Shown: positions 46,145 through 57,174 of the stretch, piece by piece
Layout: every line of letters begins with the position of its first letter
How positions within the stretch are numbered: position 1 is the stretch's first letter
Assembly (NCBI GenBank): GCA_031216445.1
Contig: CM062214.1
Location: 28,469,001-28,533,000, forward strand
Direction of reading: 5' to 3'
From: Lateolabrax maculatus
Lineage: Eukaryota > Chordata > Actinopteri > Acropomatiformes > Lateolabracidae
Length of the DNA: 64,000 bases
The notes under the pieces: model-generated
Database searches by the model: none
What the model saw: the letters and a program-made list of their open reading frames with translations, nothing else
Told to the model about the DNA's origin: nothing
Position numbers and translations under genes: made by a program

Positions 46145-47610
46145 TGATGACTGTGAAGGTAGTTTGGAAGTTATCTTTCAGCTGCTTGCTGAGGTGTTTG
46201 GGATCGTTGTTGGTCGCTCAGTTACCTGAAACGGTTGCCACGGTGCTTCTGGATGAATTTCCATTTGTTTCACTTCATTAATTCTGACATTGTGTTTATA
46301 TTAGCTGATTTCTGTATGAGAGGTTATTTTGTTGTGTTGTGCTTCATTTTCAGTCCAAAGCATTTAACATATTGTCTTTTCAGGACAATCAAAAGAAATA
46401 CATTGAGCTGCACAGCTGTTTCGATCTTTTATGGATAGAGTTAACTGTGCAGGAGGAGGAGGTCTGGAACCAGGCTGGTTTCATCCTAAACCTCCAGTTC
46501 AGGAGGAGCGGTCCAACAACCGTGTGAAGACACTAATAACTACATATTCTGAGATGAAATATTGAGAGTGAAGTCATCCAGAGGAATTTAATGGACTGTT
46601 TTTTTGTGCACATCAGACACAATGATCGGGATGATGAGGCAGAGAGCCTTTTTGTTTAACTGACAGCCTGGCCTGTCAGTGATTCTGCACACCGCTGGAA
46701 ACAGCACTATTCTCTCTGGTCGAGGGGCCGAACTCTAAAATTCAGCAGATAAATAGAAATTGACAGACTGTGAATCGAAGCCTTACTATAAGTTGCACCA
46801 CAAAGGCCCTGAATAGATTTTGCAACTTTCTTTTAGGTCTTTTGTTACTTTTCTTCTCTCTCTGTGGTTATAAAAACACAATGTTAGTACTTCAGTCTGA
46901 GGATGGGATCTCTGAATATCTTGCAGCATCCAGCTGCTGGATGCATTCAGCACCCTTCTGCAGTTTTAATGAAGCATTAAAATAAGAAAACTACACCAAG
47001 GTCAGTCTGAAGAAAAGTATCCCTGCACCACACTTCACTTCTGCTTTGAATCATTCACTTAATTCGTGTGGACATAAAGTTAATTGGCTGAAGAGGCGGT
47101 GCTGTCTCTCCCCCCCCGGCTGCTCATTAGGGTTCTCTCAGTCCAGTCTGATCTCAGGACGGTCAGTCAGGTCCGTTCAGACAGTATTCTCTATTCATCT
47201 GATGAAACTGGACTCTGCTTAGTGTCTCCATCACCTTTTGAAAAGCTGTGGCTGAGAATGCATGTGTCTGTCTGTCTGTCTGTCTGTGAGATTAAACTTT
47301 GAGCATCCATGACTCTGCTGCTCTGAGAACTCTCCTAAATCAAACTGGGACAGCTTCCCAGGATTTAGAGTCTGGCCTAAAAGCTTCCTGAGGGTATTCG
47401 CAGAAGGTTTGTGAATATGGGTCCCAGCTGGATCATAAGATGGGTTTTTAGCAGAGGTCATATCAGGTGATGCAGCAGATGTCTGAGGACACACGAAGCA
47501 ACATTAAAGTTATTTTCAGCTTCTTTTCTTTGAACAAATTGAACTTTCAGAGTGGGATCTCCTGCATGTTTCTCTGCAGACCATCGGCAGTGTCTCCAGA
47601 GGTGCTCGAA
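46145..47610. other. Non-coding stretch with a (GTCT)n
   Basis: A tetranucleotide GTCT repeat at 47,265-47,288; no gene or other repeat recognised. Confidence 0.55.
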
Positions 47611-47615
47611 ACCTG

Positions 47616-47855
47616 CTCTCCTGTATAGATAACTACTTCAAAAGCTGCGTTGAAATATTAACGTCACGTGGCTGGGAAGCCGCGGTTACCGAGAGGAGGA
47701 CCTCCTGGGGAGGTCTGGCACAGTTTGACGCTTGATCGCTGTTGGAGTTCTGGTGTTTTGATCTGATATCACAACACACACGATGTCACTCTGCCTCAAT
47801 TAGCTCAACTAATTGAGGCTTAACTGAAGAGATGCAAAATAAAGGCTCATCTTCA
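47616..47855 (+). repeat. Unnamed repeat pair, copy A
   Basis: 'tagataactacttcaaa', 'ttgaaatattaac', 'aggtctggca', 'cttgatcgctgt' and a terminal 'aaataaaggctcat' occur in the same order as in 50,828-51,060, with substitutions and indels. Non-coding: the frames differ and contain stops. I do not recognise the family. Confidence 0.7.
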
Positions 47856-48289
47856 TTTCTTCTCTCTTAAAACTTCATTTGAAGTTAGGAATCTTTGCTC
47901 TTGCTGTTGACTTCCATTTGCACACATACAGTAATATATGAACAGTGTTACAAGTTAAGAAGCAAAATGAGACGCCTTGTAACCTCGGCTTCACACTAAG
48001 TGCTGTCAGAGCTTCTAACAGCGTCTGAAAACCACTTTCTGGGGGTGGGGGGGGGCAATCAGTCAATCATTGTGTGGGTGTTAGAGAGCAGGCAGGGTTT
48101 GAACTTCTCTCTTAACCTCTTTTTTCAGTCCTCATCCTCACAGGAAGCCCAAGATAAAGCAAAATCAAACCGTTAAAAGTACGTTTTTACTCCACATTTT
48201 ATATTCCTGCTTTTTGTCAGAAACTTAACTCTTTTTATATTTTATTTAACCTTTTTTATAATAGGTATCATTTAAAAGATGAGTCAAAT

Positions 48290-48445
48290 ATGTTCTTCTA
48301 CATTTGACTCGGCACTGGATGTGATGGTCAGACAAAGACTCAATTGCAGGAATCAAACAGAAAAAAATCAAAGTTTACTAGGAGCTCCGAGGCACGAAAC
48401 CAAACAGGCAGTCAGTCGTCACACTGGAGATGGAGGCTGCAGCTT
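48290..48445 (-). repeat. Retroelement UTR-like relic (fragment)
   Basis: 'agactcaattgcaggaatca' and the following A-rich phrase resemble text at the minus-strand ends of decayed fish retroelements. Weak. Confidence 0.25.
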
Positions 48446-48877
48446 CACGCTGTGTTGCTCAAGTGGTTTGTAGAGCATCAATCCCTTTTTCAAATGTCTG
48501 GAAATAAAATGCAATTCGTTAAACACTTCTGTAACTTAGGCACAGTTTGCTCTGCAGGATAGTTCACTGGTCGCAGATAAAGTTAGAAGCCAAAGCTCAT
48601 CGTAACTTGATATCAGCATAGCAGCCTCTGTAATACAGGTAACGGGGAGCTGGGTGACTCTTATGGCGGCGAGCTGGTTGCAGTTAGCAGAACACTGAAT
48701 TCAGTTTGATACGTGCAGGTCGAGATGAAGACAGAAAGTCGGTCCTCCGACAGCAGGCGGACGGGCCGCAGGTCGGTCACCTGAGGTGAGGTTTGTACTG
48801 ATGAGGCTGTTGGTCCTTCATGGAAATGTGAGTAGATTAAATGGAAAGATGTGTTCCCTCTTTCATGTGAGCATGTC

Positions 48878-48920
<43 letters not shown>
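48878..48920. repeat. (GAT)n microsatellite
   Basis: About 14 uninterrupted GAT units; translates as poly-Asp on plus and poly-His on minus. Confidence 0.97.
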
Positions 48921-49790
48921 CCAGCAGGTAAAGGTAAAGCCTTTGAAAATACACCTTTTTACCCAGTTGGCAGCTTCCTTTCATCTGTGGCTTCATGTTC
49001 TCTAAATGCATTTGCTGTGTGGATATACAGAAGTCTTTTATCTGAATTTAAGCCCCTTAAATGTTTGGGTGAAGCAGACAACATTCAACTCTTTTTCAAG
49101 AAACGTGGCAGCAGTGTAGAAGTGAGTGAATGAGTCACTGTCTCTCTCTATAACAAATAATTAAATAAGTAAATCTCTATATCAGGTAAATACTTTTTAT
49201 TTAAAGTGAGAGATTACTGAGCTATAACAACTGATTCAGTGGTGTTTTTAAATAATCCCCCTGTCCCCCTCTCTGAATATAAAAGTCAATTATTATTTCA
49301 GGGGAAGCCCCCCCTTTTATTTATTAAATAATTTACCATAAAATCTCTTGTGAGTCTAAAGTAACCTTCACCACACCACTGCAGTGTGTCCGATGTGTTG
49401 GGGGAATCAAGCACAGACACAAAACGAGCCGCGTGTCTCGATTAACTAGGGTCTTAATTTGACTAGTTACCGGGTAGAAAACATGTCAGGGAGCTCTATG
49501 ATTGGTGGTCCCTCTGCAACTTCCATGACTGACAGTTGAAGTGGCTCGGATCGACGTGAAACTAAGAACTGGTTAGAAAATATCCCGTCGGTTGACGTAA
49601 ACAGTGTTAAACTGAGCTCCTCGTCCAGCTGCTGTTAAAGCATCTGCAATAATTTCCAATAATATCAAAAAATATTCTAAACTCTCTAAAAGAGACCATT
49701 CTGCCTTCTGCAGTCGTACTTTCACTGAAGTGACATGTTTAATACGAGAGTTGTGCACACTGGTATTACTAGTTTAGAGTTGTTCCACCA

Positions 49791-49816
49791 CTGTGTGTGT
49801 GTGTGTGTGTGTGTGT
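49791..49816. repeat. (TG)n microsatellite
   Basis: About 12-13 TG units. Confidence 0.96.
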
Positions 49817-50822
49817 TCGTGACCTGATGATTGAGGTTTTGATGCGTGCTGTATCAAACTGTATCATTGTTATTCAGATTATTACTATGATAAATGGTGT
49901 GTTGATTTCGTTGGAGATCATTTTGTAATTAACAATTTGACTCAGGCAGGAACACACTGGGGCGACTGCAGGGCAGGTGGGGAACAGTAGGTGTCTGAAA
50001 TGACAGGAGATGTTAATGAACAAAGAAATCGTGAAGAATAAACAGAAGCAGCTGTCGGGACGGAGATAACGAGACCGTCTAGCAGGCAGACGCTGCACTA
50101 AATCTTCTCGTGATGCCTCGTTTGTAACGGATCTGTCTTGAACTCAATGGGACGTTCTCACAACACAAAGCTGCAGAACAGAGGACGTGTGAAAGACAAA
50201 AAGCCCTGACGTTAACAGGTAAACGATCCCGGAAATGTTTGAAATGTTTGGAAAAAGTACAAACTGAGTGTCACAACATTAAAGTTTCAACCCAATGAAC
50301 TGTAGCTGTTATGTTCCGGTACAGCAGTATTTAACTTTTCAGAAGTGGAGGCTCTATCAAAAAAAAAAAAAACTTGTGATGAAGTGAGAGAGAGAACATG
50401 TCATCCACTCGTCCACAACCACTTGCAAAAATGCGAACCGCACCTCCCAGATGAAACTATTAGCCCCCCCCGCCCTCACAGTCAGTGTGAGAAGTTACGT
50501 AAGTCCGTCCTAAACTGGAACAACTCTCAGGAATGTTTTAGGTTAAGAGCTCTCTGAGAATCCTCAGGTGGAGCTTTTCAGCGAGCGGATCGGTGAGGAC
50601 ACGTGAAACCTCTTCAGGACGTGAGTCACCGAGACCGCCCTGTGGGTTCTGTTTCCTATTTCAATCCAACAATCATTCCTCGCAGGAACAAAAGAAAACC
50701 ACGGTGAAATCTCTCTCTGCGGCCTGGAGGCTGTCGGCTCTTAACGTGGAGACTTCTTGCTTCCTGCAGGTTTGATCTCTCACCTCCACGAGCAGCGACT
50801 CTGTCCTCTGCTGGTGTTCCCC

Positions 50823-51060
50823 ATGCTCCCCTGTGTAGATAACTACTTCAAACGCTGCTTTGAAATATTAACCTTGCGGTAATCAAGGGGATAAACTCCT
50901 GGGAGGTCTGGCAGAGTTTGGCTCTTGATCGCTGTCGGGGGTTTGATCCTCTACGGCAACATCCAGGCTGTCAGTTCTGGGACTGTTTATGAGTGACGAC
51001 ACTGTGGACACATCGAGCTTCCCTCCAGATTCTGATTCCCCATCTAAATAAAGGCTCATG
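50823..51060 (+). repeat. Unnamed repeat pair, copy B
   Basis: Same ordered phrases as copy A at 47.6 kb, in the same orientation, 3.2 kb apart. Either two insertions of one dispersed family or an old local duplication. Confidence 0.7.
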
Positions 51061-51064
51061 GGTA

Positions 51065-53530
51065 TATATGCACATATACAAGTGTATATACATACGTACG
51101 TGTGTGATTTGTCATTATTAAAGGTTACTTTACATTTAGTTTCAGTCTCGTTTTCGTCGTGAAAAAAGGACAATTAATGTTTTTCATTGAACCATGTTTG
51201 AGGGTAATAGCTGGTATAACAGTCATAGTAATAGTAGATTTCCTGTAACTTGTAAAGCAACAGAGCTTCATCTTATTTCCTCTTTACTGATATACTGAGG
51301 AGAGCAGCAGACCCTCACTGGCGTCCTCAGCGTTGGGCTCCTACAGCTGACTGTCAGTGAACCGCAACACTAACAGTGGATCAAACTGTGCAGATGCTGG
51401 AGGGATCAAACAGAAAAGTCTACAGGAGGGCCAGACCGTTTCCCTCTTCATAAATCCGTCTTTTTAAGATGTCCGCTTCAGAGTGTGTGATGGGAATATT
51501 TCATGGCAGCTTCTGAGGATGTCACTTATCTTTTGAAACAAACATGGAAACTCCTTCAGAGCTCTAATTCCCAATTCACACTCCTGTCAGGGTGGAATCT
51601 ACGCTTCACTTGGTCTTTAAAAGCAACACCAGTTTTACCCCGTGGAGGTGTGATTATAATCCTGTCAGAGGAGGAAACAGGCCTCTGGCCCACTGTTACA
51701 TCTCATCAGTGGGAGTTCAGGTCCTGCAGGACTTCTCTCATCTCTTGTAATCTAGTGTTTGATGAACCCATTTACCCCCAACCTGCCTTCTTTACTTCTG
51801 GTTCAGTTAATGCTTTCCTACACTTACCAGACTATAACTTCAAATAGTTTTAAAGGGCTGCTATTTCTGTTCAGAAATGTCAGGACTTAAAAAGTAAACA
51901 GCGTATTTTGGGCGTCCAGGCTTCCAGGAGTAAAAGTCCTGTTTGATGATTGACAGTTGGAGCTCTTCAAGTCTCGGATGAAACTTTCTTCGTTAACTCT
52001 GTTAGAAAAATCAGGTTCTTTGATAAAAAGTCAAAGGTACGAGCCCGAGGACAAAGTGAAGGAGAGAAGAGCTGTAAACCTTGTAAAGCTTGTGATTCTG
52101 TTGTGACAAACTGCTGTGGCTTCTTTCCATAGTCACTGAGGCTCATGTACCATATACAGTCTATGATCTCAATCAATCAATCATTCAATCAATCACTTCA
52201 ACTTTAGCCTTTTGCTGCTGCTCAGTGGACCAGCTGCTTTAAGAGTGTTTTTGCGTTTTCTGCTGCAGCTAATAAATGAAATTATTTAAGTGGGATTCAG
52301 GAAATGTCAAATAAACTAAAAACCAGTGAATAAATTCGCCCACAGCAGCTGAGTGGAAACATTTTCAGGTGGATCTTCTTTGAAGCAGACGACTGCCAGA
52401 GGCTCTTCTTCATCGTGGAGCTACAGGACGAAGAGTGTCGCACACACACACACACACAGGAAATCATCTACCTTCCAACCTCCCTCTGGCACGCGGCAGG
52501 AGCGAAGAAGCACCAGCTCCTCTTCCTCTTCCTCTCACCTCGGAGCTGACATCCCTGCTCCCTCCTGCTGCTTCGACTGCCTTCACAGAACAAGAAGTAC
52601 AGCAACAACACATTTCTCACAAACACGGAGAGAGATCCCGTTACTGCGCGCAGCGCTGAGCCACAGGTCACATGGACACATGGTGCAAACAGGGATTTTG
52701 TGTTACTCTCACATTCAAATGTGTCACTGTGTTTTCAATATGTGTGATGCGCACCTAACAGTGATGTCGCACTTCCATGACACACTTACCTGACCTGTAA
52801 ACAGCAGGTGTGTGTGTGTGTGTGTGTGTGTGAGTGGCTGTGAGCAAAGACAGAAGCATGACTCTGACTGTAGAATTGAAATGCTGCCTGGATACATGAT
52901 GTCCCTGCTGGATCCACAGAGTCTCTGCTGCTCACTAAACCAAGAACCGCACACCAGTTAATGCCTCGAAAATCGTTATTATTCAGGGCAACTAAGCATA
53001 TTTTCGTCCAAGGTGACGCCTTCATATTGTTTGTGTTGTTGCACCAACAGTCCAAAGGTCAAACATATTACATTTATAATTATGTAAAACAGAAAAGCAG
53101 GAAGTTAAATCACATTTGAGAGGAGTTCTAGTTTTAAACTTATATACTTGAATGTCTTTTGGGGAGCAGAAAGACTCGTTTTATCCTGTCAGATGTGTCT
53201 CCTCTGAAGCGTCGGTACCTCTGCCGCCGTCTCAGGGTCACAAAGCGTTCTTTAAGGCCGCCGTCGACGCCGTCACAGCGTGCAGGTGACACAAAGGCAG
53301 ACAGACAGGAGCCATTAAAGTTAATGTGAGGGCACAAAGTGGGACACGTCCATCACTTTATTAAAGAATAATGCCCTTTAATATTTAGGCTTTGTTCTGC
53401 TCAAGTGATAAAATAAATGTTGAGCACTAATATATAAAAGTTCTGTTGTTATTCGTACTCTTCTATTCTTAGTCCACTTATTTGAAATGTATCTGGGATC
53501 TACGATGGAGCAAAGAGATTTCAGATCCAT
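51065..53530. other. Non-coding stretch with (CA)n and (TG)n
   Basis: (CA)n at 52,441-52,458 and (TG)n at 52,808-52,832. A small CpG-dense patch lies at 53,205-53,285. Short ORFs (for example 51,503-51,847 and 52,353-52,793) have no domain. Confidence 0.55.
52808..52832. repeat. (TG)n microsatellite
   Basis: About 12 TG units. Confidence 0.96.
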
Positions 53531-53534
53531 TTCA

Positions 53535-53795
53535 TGCTTTTTAATTGCCTCTAATTATTTTTTTCATAATTGCTGATCAATTTTTTTTCCCCCAATAAGT
53601 AAATTTTTGTTCTATAAATGTGTTTGAAGTCCTTTTTTAGTCTGACCAACAATATGAAAGCCAATAAATGAAACCAAGAAAAAGTCAGTGAATGTTTGGC
53701 ATTTAATACATTATTATAAATTATAAATTGTTATGATTTGATATTTTTCTGCTGATTCACTGGTCGATTCATGGATAAAAGGCTCAAAACAGAAT
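53535..53795. repeat. TCAGAAA/CATTAAT family, copy 3
   Basis: 'gtctgaccaacaatatgaaa', 'aagaaaaagtcagtgaatg' and 'tttctgctgattcactggtc' follow the family order. Diverged. Confidence 0.45.
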
Positions 53796-53799
53796 TCAT

Positions 53800-54518
53800 T
53801 AAAAACAGTCTCACCATGAAGGAGCAGCTGTTCTGGAGCTTTTAATCATATCACATGAACTTCATCTACAAACCAGAGTGGCACTGATTCACTCCACAAA
53901 CTGCGGCGGTTCCATTGAAATTGCTCTGTGTGGAAAGAGTCCTGAGAGAACTTCTGTTATCATTTGGTGCGATACAAATAACATGGACTTGACTTGCTTG
54001 AACCGTTACAGCAGAATCTAGAGCTGTTACAGCATCTTATCTTATTGTGAAAGATGGAAATACGATTGTGGGTGTGTTGACATGTTGATCTTGCCGACTC
54101 AGGAACAATACCTCTGTGAAATCAGCAGCGTTCAGTGTATACGGAGGGGAGATAAGTAACGCACAGCGATAACGTCCTGAAGACAAAGCTGAAGTAACTA
54201 AATGGTTCAAATGATATTCAGCTAGGAAAGTAAGAAGATTACTTCTACACCATTAAATGAAACCTTACGCCATCATTATATTAGTAGATAACGTGAACAT
54301 ATAGATATAAATAGAACTTTTCAGAGGGAATGAAAACAGTATTTTACTTCCTAAGTTGTGGTGATTATTAAAAAGTGAACTTAGTGCTGCGGGAACTTTG
54401 TTCAGTGGAAGTTCTTTCAGATTTGATGAATGTTGAGCTGACGCTGATCCGCTACAGCTGGAGGTTTTTCAGGACTACTGATCCTCCACCCACAGCTACC
54501 GAGCAACGACAAGCTGGC

Positions 54519-54555
<37 letters not shown>

Positions 54556-56128
54556 GAGACTGAGGTCCACAGTGTTGGTATTCAGCTGGTGGTTCAGCTC
54601 TGGGACAGTGTTCACTCACTAACGAGAGAACCGACAGGACGCTGACACACAAAGGTCAAAGTGTCAATTAAAAAGGTAAACTGCAAAAACACGACAGTCC
54701 CCACAAGTGACCTGAATAAAGAGCAGGGTGTGTGTGGCTGCATTTCATTAGCAGCTCCACTTCCCTCAGCCCTCAGTGTTACACAGCAGCATACGTCACG
54801 GGGCGGGGGGGGAACCTTCACCCCGACCATCGTGGGTCGGCTTAGCGCTACGCTGCTCTCTACAGGCCATCAGAAACACCTGCAGACTGGAGGGCGTCTT
54901 CTGATTGGCTGCTCAGCTGAAGTTTCGGTTTGCGATCTGTATCACGATTATCAAAACTATTGTTGCTGCGGGTTTATGAAATCTTGTAAAACTAAATTTT
55001 CTCCACGTTTACAGATAATGAAATCAAGCTGAACACAACAACAATCGGAGGATATGACCGGACTTTAACGTACATTACTGCCTCCTAACCTGGGAGGGAT
55101 TTCCTTGCATCATGCATGACTGCAGTGCATTGTGGGTGGCATCCACCTGTGGAGGGACCATCGTCGTCAGTCCTCTGAGGGGGGATATATCTATTTATAG
55201 TTTTGTGTGTTTTTTCACTCATTTCTGTGGTATTTTGTACATTGATAATAAACGTAATCCCCTCCTGTGTGCTGCTGCCATGTGATCCGCCCGCCGCCTG
55301 CGTCTCAGTCAGTCTTTGCTTGTTCAGCAGCCGACGTGATGAATGAAGCAAACGTGTGTGACGACTGCAGTTAATCTTCCCTCGTTCATACAAAGGAGCG
55401 AATGTAGAAGAAGTGATGAGCACTCGCTCCTTTTGTCTCCCACCGAGTCGCTGTTCATGCACCTGTACGCACAGGAAACAGTAAATATACTCATTGGCTC
55501 ATTAAACGTGGCTCAACAGCTCACTAAGAAGCACAACAACAGGAAGCACCCAGTCATTTCCTGAAGCCGGGAGGCTGCAGGCAGAAGATTAGCTGCAGGC
55601 CAGTCTCCATATGAAGTGTATCTCAAACTGAATGAAGTTTCTCACGCAGCCACTGGGTTTTGTTGCAGCTTATTGCTTTCTGAAATGTGACAGATTGCTT
55701 TTTGACCATGAATCACGGGCAGGAAAAGATGACGGGATGCTTCTCACACTTCCCCCTCCTGTAATGGAGGAAGCTTATATAACCATGAGCATCGCACAGC
55801 AGCATTCTCTGCATACAAAGATCAATCATTGGATCCGGATCCAGGAGAAAACCTCCGAGAGGACCGACTGAAGAGGGTCTGGCACCACTTTCTAAAAGGT
55901 TTACGAGCTGTAAATATTGGCTTTATTAGTGGTTAATAAATCATGAACGGGATGTTTGTGTGCTGGTCTTACTGTTGTTTCATTGTTAATGTTTAATTGT
56001 ACTTTAAAGGACCGTCAGGACCACTTTCTACTAAAGCAGCTCTTTATAAAGAGTGTAGTGTATCCAGGTATAGTCAGAACATTAAAGCCATTAACAAAGG
56101 GTGACTACCATTATTGATAAAGGGTTTT
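53800..56128. other. Non-coding stretch with a (CA)n
   Basis: (CA)n at 54,520-54,554 and a G-rich run near 54,805. The 125-codon minus ORF at 55,085-55,462 shows no domain; AATAAA at about 55,247 is isolated. Confidence 0.55.
54520..54554. repeat. (CA)n microsatellite
   Basis: About 17 CA units. Confidence 0.97.
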
Positions 56129-56130
56129 AC

Positions 56131-56262
56131 AGCCACTTAGCTTAGCTTAGCATAAAGACTGGAAACAGGGGGAAACAGCTAGCCTGGCTCCGTCTAAAGG
56201 GGACAAACCTCCACCTGGCAGTTCCTCTGAAGCTCACTGATCAACACCTCAAATCTTGACTG
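56131..56262 (-). mobile_element. Foldback element, half copy
   Basis: 'cttagcttagcataaagact' then 'ggaaacagctagcctggctc' is the reverse complement of the 35.1 kb copy, and 'aagctcactgatcaacacc' follows as expected. The opposite arm is absent. Confidence 0.7.
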
Positions 56263-56264
56263 AC

Positions 56265-57105
56265 CTGATTTTTCTGGGTCCTGAACTGAGCCGTCTCCAT
56301 GACGACTGAAACATCATTCTGTTTCATCAGAAAGGTACTGAAGGTGCTTTTAAAAATAGAAAAATGCATTCAATACAACAAAGATCAATGAAAGCATCAA
56401 TCACAAACAGTCCCAGGAGTTGTGAAACCAGACTATTGCATTATGGGTCGACGAGTCCAATATTAACCAAATGAAGAATGGATCCAGTGTTTGTTGGCCT
56501 GAAGGGATCAAGTTATTTGAAAGAATCCTGCTTTTCAAACACTATTTCCCAAGTGTCCGAGTCCCTGCAGCATCCATCACGCTTCACCGATCCCATCGTT
56601 CACATCCTCCTCACGCCGACACAGCTGATCAGAGACACACTTCTCTTTATCTTCACTGGAATTCAGCTTCTGCTGCTTTATTAGCATCGGTACAGAGGAG
56701 ACAGAGCTGAACCGCTTACAGAGAGCGGTGACGAGACTTTAATGTTTCCTCTGATGGGATCCCAGCCTCGAGGCACATGTCCTCTTTATTTGTCACACCT
56801 CGAAAGCATCCTCAATAAAATAAAGAGAGAGATCAGAGTGGAGCAGCTTTAAACCTCGCCTGACCCTGCTGACTCTCACAGCTTCCACTTCTGTCTGAGA
56901 GACGCTGTCGCCTCTTCTCTTACGCCGGCTGATGCACAGTGTTGAGGAACCTTTGACACGACATGCTGCGCCCGCCTCTTCTCAGTTCAAAGAATGGCCA
57001 AATGCACAGAGTTTATTATAAACCTGCTTGTTCGTGTGTTTTTTTGGTAGTCTGTGGACAACAGTGGAGCTCTATGGCTCAGAGGAGTATCAGGCTATGA
57101 TACAA
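56265..57105. other. Non-coding stretch
   Basis: Nothing recognised. Confidence 0.5.
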
Positions 57106-57108
57106 GGG

Positions 57109-57171
57109 CTTAACTTAACTTAACTCAACTCAACTCAACTCAACTTAACTTAACTTAACTTAACTTAACTT
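57109..57171 (+). repeat. (CTTAA/CTCAA)n pentanucleotide array
   Basis: Twelve or so 5-bp units; a block of CTCAA variants sits inside CTTAA units, so variant units are clustered, as expected from unequal exchange or slippage. Confidence 0.95.
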
Positions 57172-57174
57172 GGG

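Larger units (their letters stand above)
48450..50822. other. Non-coding stretch with (GAT)n and (TG)n
   Basis: Microsatellites at 48,878-48,920 and 49,791-49,816, plus an A12 run near 50,360. ORFs at 48,661-49,133 are poly-Asp or poly-His artefacts of the GAT repeat. No gene seen. Confidence 0.6.

Noticed and set aside
45699..46229. 176-codon ORF
   Set aside because: Leu/Ser/Pro-rich translation of pyrimidine-rich retroelement-like DNA.
48661..49133. ORFs with poly-Asp or poly-His
   Set aside because: Produced by a (GAT)n microsatellite.
51000..51110. 'gtatatatgcacatatacaa' as a promoter
   Set aside because: Alternating TA/CA simple sequence without other promoter signs.
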